The notes: generated by a model from the letters alone, not told the origin. DNA of 64,000 nt from Curtobacterium sp. VKM Ac-1395 (GCF_015350975.1 NZ_JADKRX010000005.1:310001-374000); one strand, 5' to 3'. Shown: positions 40,890-50,196, counted from the stretch's first letter. Made by a program: numbers and translations.

Positions 40890-42218
40890 GTGAACGAGGC
40901 ACCGGAGCAGCGCAGGACCATCGTCGTCGGCATCACCGGGGGGATCGCGGCGTACAAGGCCGTGCAGGTGATCCGCGAGTTCGTCAAGGCGGGCCACGAC
41001 GTCCACGTGGTCCCGACCGAGGGCGCGCTGCGCTTCGTCGGACTGCCGACGCTCGAGGCCCTGAGCCGGAACCCGGTCACGACGAGCGTGTTCGAGGACG
41101 TCGCCGAGGTGCGCCACGTGTCGCTCGGGCGTCGCGCGGACCTCGTGGTCGTCGCCCCCGCCACCGCTGACTCCCTCGCGCGGATGGCCGCTGGCCTCGC
41201 CGGGGACCTGCTCGGCACGACCCTGCTGGCGACCGAGGCGCCCGTCGTCGTCGCCCCCGCGATGCACCCGCAGATGTGGGAGCACCCCGCCACCCGGGCG
41301 AACCTCGCCACGCTCCGCGACCGCGGCGTGCACGTCGTCGGGCCGGTCGTCGGCGCGCTCACCGGCGACGACGCCGGCATCGGACGGATGTCGGAACCGG
41401 AGGACATCGCGGCCGCCGCCCTGGCGGTGCTCGCGCAGACGACGGACGCGAGCCGGACCACCGGGGCCGAGCCGAGCCTCCCGGCCGGCACCGACTCCCC
41501 GGCCGGCACCGGCTCCCCCGCCGGCACCGGCGCCCGCGGCGAGCAGGGCGACCTGGCCGGCGTTCACGTCGTCGTCAGCGCCGGCGGCACCCGCGAGCCC
41601 TTCGACCCGGTGCGCTTCGTCGGCAACCGCTCCAGCGGCCGACAGGGCGTGGCGATCGCCGCGGCCGCTGCGTCCCGGGGCGCGACCGTCACCCTGGTGT
41701 CCGCGAACGTCGACGCGGGTCTGACCGCCGGCCTCGACGCCCGGATCGTCCCCGTCGGCTCCGCCCTCGAGCTCGCCGAAGCCGTGCACGCCGCAGCCGC
41801 CGAGGCCGACGTCGTCGTGATGACCGCAGCGGTCGCCGACTACCGCCCCGCCGAGGTGCTCCAGGAGAAGCTCAAGAAGGACGCGCAGGGCGAGCGGATG
41901 ACGCTGGAGCTGGTGCGGAACCCGGACGTGCTCGCCGACCTCGTGGCGAACCGCCGTGCCGGGCAGGTGATCGTGGGGTTCGCCGCCGAGACCGAGCCCG
42001 ACCGGGACGCCCGCATCGAGCTCGGCCGCGCCAAGATCGCCCGGAAGCCGGCGGACCTGCTCGTGGTGAACCACGTCGGCTGGTCGGCGGGCTTCGAGCG
42101 CGAGGAGAACAAGGTCGAGGTCCTGGTGCCCGGCGGCGCGGTGGTGCGGGAGGCCGCCGGCACGAAGGCCGAGGTCGCCACGGTCCTGCTGGACCTGGTC
42201 GCGACCGCCCTGACCTGA
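40890..42218 (+). CDS. coaBC: Bifunctional phosphopantothenoylcysteine decarboxylase / phosphopantothenate-cysteine ligase
   Basis: A 442-residue coenzyme A biosynthesis enzyme. The CoaC half (1-185) has VVGITGGIAAYKAVQVIREF, the active-site His in EVRHVSLGRRADLVVVAPATA, and the PAMHPQMWEHPAT block. The CoaB half (from ~215) has VVVSAGGTREPFDPVRFVGNRSSG and MTAAVADYRP with EKLKK. The linker (about 192-212) is a Ser/Pro/Ala/Gly repeat containing a REP-like motif (41473-41488). Start GTG at 40890 with TAGCGT 7 nt upstream; GTG at 40881 is possible. Confidence 0.94.
   Translation: MNEAPEQRRTIVVGITGGIAAYKAVQVIREFVKAGHDVHVVPTEGALRFVGLPTLEALSRNPVTTSVFEDVAEVRHVSLGRRADLVVVAPATADSLARMAAGLAGDLLGTTLLATEAPVVVAPAMHPQMWEHPATRANLATLRDRGVHVVGPVVGALTGDDAGIGRMSEPEDIAAAALAVLAQTTDASRTTGAEPSLPAGTDSPAGTGSPAGTGARGEQGDLAGVHVVVSAGGTREPFDPVRFVGNRSSGRQGVAIAAAAASRGATVTLVSANVDAGLTAGLDARIVPVGSALELAEAVHAAAAEADVVVMTAAVADYRPAEVLQEKLKKDAQGERMTLELVRNPDVLADLVANRRAGQVIVGFAAETEPDRDARIELGRAKIARKPADLLVVNHVGWSAGFEREENKVEVLVPGGAVVREAAGTKAEVATVLLDLVATALT
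41473..41530. repeat. REP-like motif and 18-bp repeats in the CoaBC linker
   Basis: CGAGCCTCCCGGCCGG is followed by three copies of an 18-bp unit around CCGGCACCGRCTCCC, all in frame between the two CoaBC domains. Confidence 0.7.
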
Positions 42219-42280
42219 GCTGACCTCTTCCTGTGGTCGCTCTGGGAGCATCCCGGGGTCCCAGGGCCACGATGGGCGCC

Positions 42281-42682
42281 ATGGGACGACGCTCCGACCG
42301 CGCCAGACGCGCCTCCAGGACGGCGGCCGTGCTCGCGGTCGTCCTGGGCGGCGCCGGTGCCACGCACTTCCTCCGCCCGCGCGGCTACGACCGGATCGTG
42401 CCGGCCGGTCTGCCTCCGCGCACCACGACCCTGGCGTCCGGGATCGCCGAGCTCGGCATCGCCGCCGGCCTCGCGGTGCCCGCCACCCGCCGCGCCGCCG
42501 GGCTCGCCGCCGCGGCGCTGTTCGTCGCGGTCTTCCCCGCCAACGTGAAGATGGCACGCGACCTGCTGGACAGCCCCCGTTCGACCAGGGCCTCGCGGCT
42601 CGTCGCGGTCGTCCGGCTGCCCCTGCAGGCACCGCTCGTCGCCTGGGCCCTGCGCGTCAGCCGGCACGCGCCCCGCCGGTGA
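42281..42682 (+). CDS. DoxX-like small membrane protein
   Basis: A 133-residue protein with four helices. RTAAVLAVVLGGAGATHFLRPRGYDRIVPAGLPP matches DoxX-family proteins of actinobacteria, which lack a proven function. ATG at 42281 with CACGAT 7 nt upstream; an ATG at 42272 is possible. First gene of a three-gene operon with 4-nt overlaps. Confidence 0.8.
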   Translation: MGRRSDRARRASRTAAVLAVVLGGAGATHFLRPRGYDRIVPAGLPPRTTTLASGIAELGIAAGLAVPATRRAAGLAAAALFVAVFPANVKMARDLLDSPRSTRASRLVAVVRLPLQAPLVAWALRVSRHAPRR

Positions 42683-43461
42683 GCGTGTCCCCGCGGGACC
42701 GGGCCTCGGTCCCGCTGCTGCACCGCCCGGTGACCGTGCACGCGTGGGACGACGTCGTCTTCGCGCACTGGCGGCACGACCCGGAGGCCCTGGCACCGCT
42801 GCTCCCCCGCGGGGTCCGGCCCGACGTCGTGGACGGCAGCGCCTGGGCCGGGCTGTCCTCCTACGTGTTCCGCGAGACCGCGGTCCCGCCGTTCCCGCCG
42901 TCGCGTCGGCTCGGGTCGATGACCGAGGTGACGATCGAGGTCCTCACTGTCGACGACCGCGGCCGCCACGGGGTCGTCTACCGGACGGTCGACACGAACA
43001 ACGTCCCGGCGATCGTCGCCGCGCACGCCCTGCTCGGCGTGCCGTACACGTTCTCCCGCGCCGGCGGTCGGCGCCGCGGGGACACGCTGGAGTACCGCTC
43101 GGTGCGGCACCCGGACCGGTGGGCAGGTCGGCTCCGGTCGGTGCCGTCGCTCCGGGTCGGAGGCCCGGCACGGCCCCGTCTCGCCACCACCGTCCGCGTC
43201 GTGGCCGGTGAGGTCGACGACTCCGCCCTCGCCGCCGAGCTCACGACCCGGGCGGGCATCCACGCGAAGCTCCTCGCGCAGACGGTGTTCTGGCAGCGGC
43301 AGCACCCACCACTCGTCCTGCGTCGGGGCCGGCTCGACCGGCTCGAGGGCGACCTGCCCGCTGCCGTCGGCCTGCCGGGGCTGTTCGACCGCGCACCGGA
43401 CTCGGTGCTCGTGCTCGACGGCACGACGGTTCGGTACGGCTGGGGAGACGTGGTCCGGTGA
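42679..43461 (+). CDS. DUF2071 family protein
   Basis: A 260-residue protein of the YqjF/DUF2071 family. RPVTVHAWDDVVFAHWRHDPEALAPLLPRGVRPD is the N-terminal hallmark, followed by MTEVTIEVLTVDDRGRHGVVY. GTG start overlapping the DoxX-like gene (GTGA). Function unknown; the fold is acetoacetate-decarboxylase-like. Confidence 0.88.
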   Translation: MSVSPRDRASVPLLHRPVTVHAWDDVVFAHWRHDPEALAPLLPRGVRPDVVDGSAWAGLSSYVFRETAVPPFPPSRRLGSMTEVTIEVLTVDDRGRHGVVYRTVDTNNVPAIVAAHALLGVPYTFSRAGGRRRGDTLEYRSVRHPDRWAGRLRSVPSLRVGGPARPRLATTVRVVAGEVDDSALAAELTTRAGIHAKLLAQTVFWQRQHPPLVLRRGRLDRLEGDLPAAVGLPGLFDRAPDSVLVLDGTTVRYGWGDVVR

Positions 43462-43904
43462 GCGCCGCAGCCGGGCGCGACCCGTTCGACCTCGACCGCT
43501 TCGTGCGGGCGCAGGACGGCGTGCACGGCGTCGCGCTGGCGGAGCTCCGGCGCGGCCGCAAGTCCTCGCACTGGATGTGGTTCGTGTTCCCGCAGCTCGC
43601 CGGGCTCGGGCGCAGCGCCACCGCCGAGCGGTTCGCGGTCACCGGCCCCGACGAAGCCAGGGCGTACCTCGCGCACCCCGTGCTCGGCAGCCGACTGGCC
43701 GAGGTCACCGACGCGGCCGCCACCGTGCCGGCGTCGAGCGTGGACGCGCTCATGGGCGGCATCGACGCCCTGAAGCTGCGCTCCTCGATGACGCTGTTCG
43801 CCGCCGTCGCACCGGACCCCGCGCCCTTCCGCCGGGTGCTCGACCGCTGGTGGGACGGCGCCGAGGACGACCGCACGCTGGCCCTGCTGCGCACCGCGAC
43901 CTGA
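43458..43904 (+). CDS. DUF1810 family protein
   Basis: A 148-residue protein with the DUF1810 core: DLDRFVRAQ, LRRGRKSSHWMWFVFPQLAGLG and AYLAHPVLGSRLAE, then MGGIDALKLRSSMTLFAAV. GTGA overlap with the DUF2071 gene. Function unknown. Confidence 0.9.
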   Translation: MSAAAGRDPFDLDRFVRAQDGVHGVALAELRRGRKSSHWMWFVFPQLAGLGRSATAERFAVTGPDEARAYLAHPVLGSRLAEVTDAAATVPASSVDALMGGIDALKLRSSMTLFAAVAPDPAPFRRVLDRWWDGAEDDRTLALLRTAT

Positions 43905-44009
43905 CACTCCCGATCCGAGCGCAACGCCGTTCGCATATCAGGTATCGTGACCGATGCGTCCGCACAGATCCCTGGTCGAACCGGACGAACCCGACCCGAA
44001 GGAAACGAC

Positions 44010-44660
44010 ATGCCGGTCCCCACCAGCGCCCCGACCGAGCACCAGCTGCTCCGCGACACCGTCCGTCAGAAGATCCACGAGGCGATCATGGACGGCACGC
44101 TCGAGCCGGGTGAGCGACTCAACGACGACGAGCTCATCTCCTGGCTCGGTGTCTCCCGCACCCCCATCCGCGAAGCCCTCAGCCAGCTCGCCCGCGCCGG
44201 CCTGATCGAGATGGCGCCGAACCGCTACACGCGCGTGACGACGCCCGACCCGGCCGAGGTGATCGAGGCCATGCAGACCCTCGGCGTGCTCTTCGGCGGC
44301 GTCGTGCGGCTCGCGGTGCCCCGGCTCACCACGGCGTCCCGCAAGAAGATCCTGACCGCGCTCGACCGCACCATCACCGAGCTCGAGGCCCACGACGTCG
44401 CCGCGGTGAACACCGACGCCCTCGGGGTCTTCGCGCTCTACGTCGCCGAGTGCGGCAACCCGAACCTGCAGCGCGTGTGCATCGACACGATGGACGGCCT
44501 GGCGTTCCGGCTGCGCCTGCCGAACCTCGACCAGCTCGTCGACTGGGACCGGATCACCGAGGACTTCCGCGTGCTCCGCGCCGCCACCGAGAGCGGGGAC
44601 AACGTCGCCGCCGAACTCGCGACCGAGGCCATCCACCAGCTGCCCGGTCAGAAGCGCTGA
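44010..44660 (+). CDS. GntR-family transcriptional regulator
   Basis: A 216-residue regulator. The winged helix reads IHEAIMDGTLEPGERLNDDELISWLGVSRTPIREALSQLARAGLIEM. The C-terminal ~140 residues are a helical FCD-like effector domain. The ATG at 44010 has AAGGAA 5 nt upstream. An upstream promoter (TATCGT at 43942) suggests a leader of about 56 nt. A strong terminator follows. Target genes are not evident. Confidence 0.88.
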   Translation: MPVPTSAPTEHQLLRDTVRQKIHEAIMDGTLEPGERLNDDELISWLGVSRTPIREALSQLARAGLIEMAPNRYTRVTTPDPAEVIEAMQTLGVLFGGVVRLAVPRLTTASRKKILTALDRTITELEAHDVAAVNTDALGVFALYVAECGNPNLQRVCIDTMDGLAFRLRLPNLDQLVDWDRITEDFRVLRAATESGDNVAAELATEAIHQLPGQKR

Positions 44661-44696
44661 GGACCCCCGTTCCTGCGAACGCCTGAGCATCCACAC

Positions 44697-44735
44697 AGGA
44701 ACCGCCCGTCTCGACCCGCGAGACGGGCGGTTCCT
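44697..44735 (+). terminator. Perfect 17-bp stem terminator
   Basis: AGGAACCGCCCGTCTCG and its exact complement pair around a 5-nt ACCCG loop, followed by CGTTCC. It lies 37 nt after the GntR stop. Confidence 0.85.
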
Positions 44736-44842
44736 CGTTCCGCGGCGGCCAGCCGACACCCCGCCGAGGACTCCCAGCAGCGCGCCGCAGCCAGCCGGTA
44801 GCATCGCGGGAACCCACCCGACGAGCACTCCCGGAGCAGCAG

Positions 44843-45304
44843 ATGAGCACTCGGCAGACGGACCGCACCGAGGTCGCCGCACGCCTCGCCGGAGCGGTCG
44901 GACGGATCAACCGCCGCGCCCGCACCGACTCCGCCTCGCTCGGGTACGGGATCATCTCCGCGCTCGCCACGATCCAGGCCCACGGACCCCTGCGCCCCGG
45001 CGACCTGTCGCGGATCGAGGTCGTCACGAAGCCCACGATGACCCGCATCCTGACGGAGCTCGAACAGCGCGGCTTCATCGCCCGCGAAGCCGACCCGACC
45101 GACGGCCGCGCGTTCATGGTGAGCGCCACCGAGGCCGGCATCGCCGCGGTCGAGGAAGCCCGTTCCCGACGCACCGGACTGGTCGCCGAGCTCATCGAGG
45201 AACTGCCCGCTGACGACGTCGCCGCGATCGCCCAGGCCCTCGACGCCCTCGAGCGTGTGGCGCAGGGTCGGACCGCTCAGGAGAATGCCAGCTCGGACCG
45301 CTGA
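44843..45304 (+). CDS. MarR-family transcriptional regulator
   Basis: A 153-residue winged-helix regulator. LGYGIISALATIQAHGPLRPGDLSRIEVVTKPTMTRILTELEQRGFI is the DNA-binding half and ADPTDGRAFMVSATEAGIAAV the wing and linker helix. RBS GGAG lies 6 nt before the ATG. A TAGCAT hexamer near 44799 gives a leader of about 35 nt. Next to no obvious target. Confidence 0.9.
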   Translation: MSTRQTDRTEVAARLAGAVGRINRRARTDSASLGYGIISALATIQAHGPLRPGDLSRIEVVTKPTMTRILTELEQRGFIAREADPTDGRAFMVSATEAGIAAVEEARSRRTGLVAELIEELPADDVAAIAQALDALERVAQGRTAQENASSDR

Positions 45305-45538
45305 ACCAGCCGTTACCGAACCGTTACCGGCCGTTCAGGAGGGCTGGATCGGGCCGGGATGGACCGTCCGTTCAGGGTGACGAGTCATCGTTGCCGCTTC
45401 GCCATCGCGGCGGCCGCCCCACACGGTCGCGCACCGGCGGACGGACGGGCCCCACACCACCGTCCGGTCTCCCCCGGCTCCCCGTGCCCGCGCGACGACG
45501 CAGCGCGCACGATCGGAGTCGCCTGACCACCGGAAACG
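45305..45538. other. Intergenic leader of the Apf-like gene
   Basis: Contains direct repeats CCGTTACCGAACCGTTACCGG at 45311. Cyclic di-AMP (ydaO) riboswitch hallmarks were looked for and not recognised. No gene was seen. Confidence 0.4.
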
Positions 45539-46429
45539 ATGACAGGACAGCACCCCCTCCCCCCGAGCACGACCACCACCCCCACCACCCGCCGACAGGC
45601 GCTGGACTCCCCGAGCCGCCGGTTCCGCCGGGCCCTGCGTCGCCGCGGTGTCCTCGCCGTCAGCGGCGCCGCGGTCCTCGCGGTCGCGGGCGGTGCGCTC
45701 GCCGTCGGCACCCAGCCCGCCCTCGGTGAGGCGCTCGGGGTCCCGACCGCCAGCGCCTCCGCGACGCCGGCGCTCCACGGCACCGACCTCGACCGGGCCC
45801 AGGCGGCGGCGACCATCGTCACCGCCCGCACGGTCCTCGCGGACGCCAACGACAAGACCGACACCTCGACGCTCGAGCGCCACATCTCGGCGCTGTCCGA
45901 CTACCCGACGCTCTCGGGCGGCGCGCTCAGCGACCGGATCGAGACGACCGTCGACACCGTGCAGGACGTCGCCCAGGCAAGCGCCGACCAGGACAAGCGC
46001 GACGCCGACGCCCGGGCCGCCGAAGCGAAGGCCCGGGCGGACGCCGCAGCCGCGAAGGCCGCCGCCGACGCAGCAGCAGCAGCCGCCGCGAAGGCCGCAG
46101 CAGCACAGGCGGCCGCGAACACCCCGGCCGGAGCCAAGGCCACCGCGAGCGCCCTCGCCGCGTCGCGGTTCGGCTGGGGAGCCGACCAGTTCCAGTGCCT
46201 CGACAACCTGTGGACCAAGGAGTCGGGCTGGAACTACCGGGCGTACAACGCGAACGGTGGCGCCACCGGCATCCCGCAGGCCCTGCCCGGGTCGAAGATG
46301 GGGACGGTCGCGGCCGACTGGCAGACCAATGCCACCACCCAGGTCACCTGGGGGCTGCAGTACATCTCGGCCGCGTACGGCACCCCGTGCGCCGCGTGGG
46401 GCCACTCGCAGGCGAACAACTTCTACTGA
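45539..46429 (+). CDS. Secreted lysozyme-like (aggregation-promoting factor/transglycosylase) protein
   Basis: A 296-residue exported protein. A twin-Arg-rich N-terminus and hydrophobic segment (about 37-57) form a long signal. An Ala/Lys/Asp-rich coiled-coil stretch (about 150-195) leads to a C-terminal lysozyme-like domain. Its catalytic Glu is in LWTKESGWNYRAYN, with GATGIPQALPGSKM and WGLQYISAAYGTPCAAWGHSQ. Domain architecture matches wall-active Apf/SLT proteins. Two Cys may pair. Confidence 0.87.
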   Translation: MTGQHPLPPSTTTTPTTRRQALDSPSRRFRRALRRRGVLAVSGAAVLAVAGGALAVGTQPALGEALGVPTASASATPALHGTDLDRAQAAATIVTARTVLADANDKTDTSTLERHISALSDYPTLSGGALSDRIETTVDTVQDVAQASADQDKRDADARAAEAKARADAAAAKAAADAAAAAAAKAAAAQAAANTPAGAKATASALAASRFGWGADQFQCLDNLWTKESGWNYRAYNANGGATGIPQALPGSKMGTVAADWQTNATTQVTWGLQYISAAYGTPCAAWGHSQANNFY

Positions 46430-46459
46430 GCGACCACCCGCTCCTCAGCAGACGACACG

Positions 46460-46502
46460 CACGGCGACGGGTCCCGGGTTCCCCTCGGGGCCCGTCGCCG
46501 TG
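46460..46502 (+). terminator. 12-bp hairpin terminator after the Apf-like gene
   Basis: CACGGCGACGGG pairs with CCCGTCGCCGTG around a 19-nt loop. It overlaps the -10 region of the downstream LtrA-like gene. Confidence 0.7.
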
Positions 46503-46514
46503 TAAGCAGAACCC

Positions 46515-47684
46515 GTGCCCCCGCTGACCGGACTCCGCCGCATGGCGCCCCGCGACCCTGCCGAGGACCACCGAGCCGCGAGCCCGCTCGAGCTGCTGTT
46601 CGACCTGGTGTTCGTCGTCGCGGTGGGCTTCGCCGCGACGAACCTGCACGAGATCGAGGCCGAGGGCCACGTCACGGCCGCGGTCCTCGCCTACGCGCTG
46701 GTCTTCTTCTCGATCTGGTGGGCGTGGATCAACTTCACGTGGTTCGCCACCTCGTTCGACACCGACGACTGGCTGTACCGCGTCACGACCTTCGTGCAGA
46801 TGGCCGGTGTGCTCGTGCTCGCCGCCGGGGTCGGTCCGGCGATGCAGGACGGCGACTTCACCGTCGTCGTCATCGGGTACGTCGTGATGCGCCTGGCCCT
46901 CGTCGCACAGTGGATCCGTGCGGCCGTGTCCAGCCCGGCGTACCGGGCGAACGCGGTGCGCTACGCCGTGGGCATCGTCGTCGTGCAGGCGCTGTGGGTC
47001 GCCATGCTGTTCCTGCCAGCCGGCTCCATGCCGTTCGTGGCGCCGGTGCTCGTGCTGCTCGAGATGGCCGTCCCGGTGTGGGCGGAGTCCGGCACAGCGA
47101 CGACGCCCTGGCACCGACGCCACATCGCCGAGCGGTACTCGCTGTTCACGCTGATCGTCCTCGGCGAGGGGCTCGTCGCCTCCGCGAGCGCGGTCATCGA
47201 CGGCCTGCACGACGCGGAACACCTGGCGCCGCTGCTGGTCCTCGCCGCCGGTGGGCTCGTGATCGTCGCCGGACTGTGGTGGATCTACTTCTCCCGCGAG
47301 CAGCACGAGCACATCCGCGGTCTGCCGAGCGCGCTGCTGTTCGGCTACGGGCACTACGTCGTGTTCGCCGCCGCTGCCGCCCTGCCCGCCGGGATCGAGG
47401 TCGCGGTGAGCGCCGACGCGGGCCACGCGGACCTGTCGCACGCCTCGGTCGCCGCGACCGTCGCGGTCCCCGTGGCGGTCTTCGTCTCCGCCGTCTGGGC
47501 GCTGGCCCTGCGCCCGTCGCTCACCCTCCGGGCGAACGCGACCGTCGTCGTCCTCACCCTCGCGATCGTCGCGAGCACCGCCGTGCCGGCAGCCTCGCTC
47601 GTCGCGACGGCGCTGCTGGTGGCCGCGATCGTCGTGGTGCTCGAAGTCGCCGCCGTCCCCCTCCCAGGAAGCAGGACCCCATGA
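46515..47684 (+). CDS. Low temperature requirement protein A (LtrA) family
   Basis: A 389-residue membrane protein with about ten helices. SPLELLFDLVFVVAVGFAATNLHE and WWAWINFTWFATSFDTDDWLYR are LtrA hallmarks, with AERYSLFTLIVLGEGLVA later. GTG start with TAAGCA 6 nt upstream. It overlaps the next gene by 4 nt. The family's role in growth at low temperature is known only from Listeria. Confidence 0.92.
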   Translation: MPPLTGLRRMAPRDPAEDHRAASPLELLFDLVFVVAVGFAATNLHEIEAEGHVTAAVLAYALVFFSIWWAWINFTWFATSFDTDDWLYRVTTFVQMAGVLVLAAGVGPAMQDGDFTVVVIGYVVMRLALVAQWIRAAVSSPAYRANAVRYAVGIVVVQALWVAMLFLPAGSMPFVAPVLVLLEMAVPVWAESGTATTPWHRRHIAERYSLFTLIVLGEGLVASASAVIDGLHDAEHLAPLLVLAAGGLVIVAGLWWIYFSREQHEHIRGLPSALLFGYGHYVVFAAAAALPAGIEVAVSADAGHADLSHASVAATVAVPVAVFVSAVWALALRPSLTLRANATVVVLTLAIVASTAVPAASLVATALLVAAIVVVLEVAAVPLPGSRTP

Positions 47685-48538
47685 CCACCTTCCCCCACGT
47701 CACCGTCGTCGGCGCCGGCGTCCTCGGCGCGCAGATCGCGTTCCAGGGAGCCGTCCACGGCCTCCCGGTCGTCGCGTACGACGTCGACGAGCAGGCGCTC
47801 GAGGCTGCGCGTACCCGGCTGCAGACGATCCACACGCAGTACCTGGCCGACCTCGGCGAGGAGCACCGCGATGCGGCTGACGCCGGCATCGCCCGCATCA
47901 CCCTCACCAGCGACCTCGCCACGTGCGCGGCGGAGGCGGACCTCGTCATCGAGGCCGTCCCCGAGGTCCTCACGCTCAAGGAACGCGTGTACGCCGAACT
48001 CGCACGGACGGCTCCGGAGTCGACCGTGTTCGCGACGAACTCCTCGACCTTGCTGCCGAGCCAGCTCGCCGAGGCCACCGGCCGGCCGGACCGGTTCCTC
48101 GCGCTGCACTTCGCGAACCACATCTGGCGGCAGAACACCGCCGAGGTGATGGGCGGCCCGGAGACCGACCCGGCCGTGTTCGACCGGGTCCTCGCGTTCG
48201 CGGCCGAGATCGGCATGGTCCCGATCCCCGTCCGCAAAGAGCAGCCCGGGTACGTCCTCAACTCCCTGCTCGTCCCGCTCCTCGGCGCTGCCGCCCAGCT
48301 CGTCCTGCGCGGCGTGGCCGAACCCGAGACGGTCGACGCGACCTGGCGCATCGGGACCGGAGCCCCGATGGGGCCGTTCCAGATCATCGACGTGGTCGGT
48401 CTCCGGACGGTCCACGCCATCTCGTCGGCCAGCGACGACGAGGGTGCGCGGCTCTGGGCCGCGTACCTGCAGGAGCACTACCTCGACCAGGGGAAGTTCG
48501 GCGTGGAGTCCGGGGAGGGCTTCTACAGGTACTCCTGA
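47681..48538 (+). CDS. 3-hydroxyacyl-CoA dehydrogenase
   Basis: A 285-residue NAD enzyme. VTVVGAGVLGAQIAFQGAVHG binds NAD; ADLVIEAVPEVLTLKERVYAEL, FATNSSTLLPSQLAEATGRPDRFLALHFANHIWRQ and the C-terminal GTGAPMGPFQIIDVVGL are family blocks. The catalytic HFxxP His lies in LHFANHI, where the usual Pro is His. It is short and lacks a hydratase domain. Expressed with LtrA (ATGA overlap). Substrate uncertain. Confidence 0.9.
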   Translation: MTTFPHVTVVGAGVLGAQIAFQGAVHGLPVVAYDVDEQALEAARTRLQTIHTQYLADLGEEHRDAADAGIARITLTSDLATCAAEADLVIEAVPEVLTLKERVYAELARTAPESTVFATNSSTLLPSQLAEATGRPDRFLALHFANHIWRQNTAEVMGGPETDPAVFDRVLAFAAEIGMVPIPVRKEQPGYVLNSLLVPLLGAAAQLVLRGVAEPETVDATWRIGTGAPMGPFQIIDVVGLRTVHAISSASDDEGARLWAAYLQEHYLDQGKFGVESGEGFYRYS

Positions 48539-48566
48539 CCGGGCCTCCCGTCCGTCTGTGGTCGCG

Positions 48567-48938
48567 TCAGCCGATGCGGGCGATGCGGACGTCGACGCGC
48601 GAGAGCACGAGACGGTGTCGGGCGGCCTCGTCGAGAGCGGCGTCGTGCACGGCGCGGGCGACGGCCGGTGCCGGCGCGAAGCCGTCGGTGCCGATCACGA
48701 TGCGGAGCACGGCGCCGTCGAGCACCAGGCGGCTGACCGTCGGGGTGACGCCGACGCGGATCGCGGTGACGGCGCTCTGCACCGTCGGGCGGGCGCGGAA
48801 GAGGTCGGCGACGCCGGGGACCTCGAGGACGACGGCCTCGATCGCGGCGAGGGCAGCGGCCGACCACGTGGGCGGCTCGGACGGGACCGCGGCAGGGAGC
48901 TGCGTGCCGGTCTCACGGGTGTCGTCGGTGTCGCTCAT
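48567..48938 (-). CDS. Small protein of the Asp23/sigma operon
   Basis: A 123-residue protein, last in the Asp23-sigma operon and overlapping the gene before it by 4 nt. PTWSAAALAAIEAVVLEVPGVADLFRARPTVQSAV followed by beta-rich VSRLVLDGAVLRIVIGTDG resembles a minimal Asp23-like domain. No family was assigned with certainty. Confidence 0.7.
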   Translation of the reverse strand: MSDTDDTRETGTQLPAAVPSEPPTWSAAALAAIEAVVLEVPGVADLFRARPTVQSAVTAIRVGVTPTVSRLVLDGAVLRIVIGTDGFAPAPAVARAVHDAALDEAARHRLVLSRVDVRIARIG

Positions 48939-49633
48939 GCGTCGGCCTCCCCTGCAGTGCTGTCGGTGGTGTCGGTCGGGTCGACCGTGCGGGTCCGTCC
49001 GGAGGCGGCCTCGGATACGGCTGCCGGCTCGACCAGGAGGTCGCGGACCAGGACGTCGACGGCCTCGACGACCAGGTCGGTCTGCTCGGCCAGCGCGGTG
49101 GACACACCGGCGCGGACCAGCTCCGCCGTCGCGTGGATCGCGGGGCCGGCGATGATCGCGACCTCGACCGTGACACGCACGGGTGCGGCGAAGACGGTGA
49201 CGTCGCCCTCGATGGAGCAGCGTGAGACGACGATGCCGGGGACGGCGTCGCCGGCACGACGGACGAGGGAGCGGATCGCGCCCTCGGTCATCACGGGACG
49301 CTCGGTCTCGGACTCGGCGCGCAGCGGGACATCGCGGCCGGCACGGGCCTCGAGCGAGATGTTCGCCAGCACCCCACCGATCCAGGACTCGTCCGCGGGG
49401 GCCTCGAGCTGGGCTGCCGTCTCGAGGGCGCTGAGCGAGGCGTTCCGCAGCCGGATGATGGCGGCGAGGGCGTTCTGGCACGCGGGCGAATCATCGATGC
49501 TCGGGTCCGCCGGCTGCATGCCGGCGTCGAGGTAGTCGGCGAGCTCGTCGATCGAGTGTCCGTCGAGGTCCTCGGGTTCGAGGGCGGCGAGGACGCTGGG
49601 GTCGCTCTCGCGGGGGTCGGGTCCGGCGGTCAT
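48935..49633 (-). CDS. Asp23/Gls24-like protein with an N-terminal helical domain
   Basis: A 232-residue protein. Residues ~20-110 are an acidic helical domain (IDELADYLDAGMQPADPS...LRNASLSALETAAQLEAP). Residues ~110-205 form an Asp23-like domain (VMTEGAIRSLVRRAGDAVPGI; VTVEVAIIAGPAIHATAELV). The ATG at 49633 overlaps the sigma-factor stop (ATGA), the position where an anti-sigma factor normally sits. A second ATG at 49639 is possible, but its ribosome site would be too close. Confidence 0.8.
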   Translation of the reverse strand: MTAGPDPRESDPSVLAALEPEDLDGHSIDELADYLDAGMQPADPSIDDSPACQNALAAIIRLRNASLSALETAAQLEAPADESWIGGVLANISLEARAGRDVPLRAESETERPVMTEGAIRSLVRRAGDAVPGIVVSRCSIEGDVTVFAAPVRVTVEVAIIAGPAIHATAELVRAGVSTALAEQTDLVVEAVDVLVRDLLVEPAAVSEAASGRTRTVDPTDTTDSTAGEADA

Positions 49634-50196
49634 CGCCATCCCTCCATCAGACTGATCATGTTCTTCCGGGCTCGGGACAGCAGCCCCCGGACGGTCGAGA
49701 GCGGCACGTCGAGCTCCTCGGCGATCTCCTCGTACCGGTAGCCGAGGAGTTCCTTCATCACCCAGCACCGACGCTGCGCCTCGGGCAGGGACGCCAGTGC
49801 GAGCTCGGCCGCGTGCTCCCGGTCCCGCGCCTCGGCGACCCGCTCGGGGGCACCGTCGGTGGGAGCGGCGACCTCGAGCTCGGTGACGTCGTCGTGGTCG
49901 CGGCGGGCACGGATGCGGTCGAGGCACTTGCGCGAGAGGATCCGCATCATCCACGCCCGGACGTGCGCGCGGTCCTCGAGGGCGTCGAGCTTGTCCCACG
50001 CGGTGATGAAGGTCTCCTGCACGACGTCGTCGAGCTCGTCGGTGGAGCCGAGCGTGCGACGCGCGTAGGCCCGGAGCAACGGCGTGTGCCGCCGGATCAG
50101 GACCTCGAACGCCCGGACGTCCCCGTCGGCCGAGCGGCCGACGAGGACGCCGTCGTCCAGGTCGACGAGGGCCGTCCCGGGAGGTTGGTGCTGCAC
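49630..50196 (-). CDS. ECF-type RNA polymerase sigma factor
   Basis: A 188-residue sigma-70 family protein. Region 2 is AFEVLIRRHTPLLRAYARRTLG then DELDDVVQETFITAWDKL; region 4 is LASLPEAQRRCWVMKELLGYRYEEIAEELDVPLSTVRGLLSRARKNM. GTG start with GAAGGT upstream. It lies between two Asp23-type genes. No recognised zinc anti-sigma gene is adjacent. Confidence 0.93.
   Translation of the reverse strand: MQHQPPGTALVDLDDGVLVGRSADGDVRAFEVLIRRHTPLLRAYARRTLGSTDELDDVVQETFITAWDKLDALEDRAHVRAWMMRILSRKCLDRIRARRDHDDVTELEVAAPTDGAPERVAEARDREHAAELALASLPEAQRRCWVMKELLGYRYEEIAEELDVPLSTVRGLLSRARKNMISLMEGWR

Noticed and set aside
45305..45538. Cyclic di-AMP riboswitch upstream of the Apf-like wall enzyme
   Set aside because: Expected for this gene class, but the conserved ydaO core strings were not seen. 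A covariance-model search would decide.
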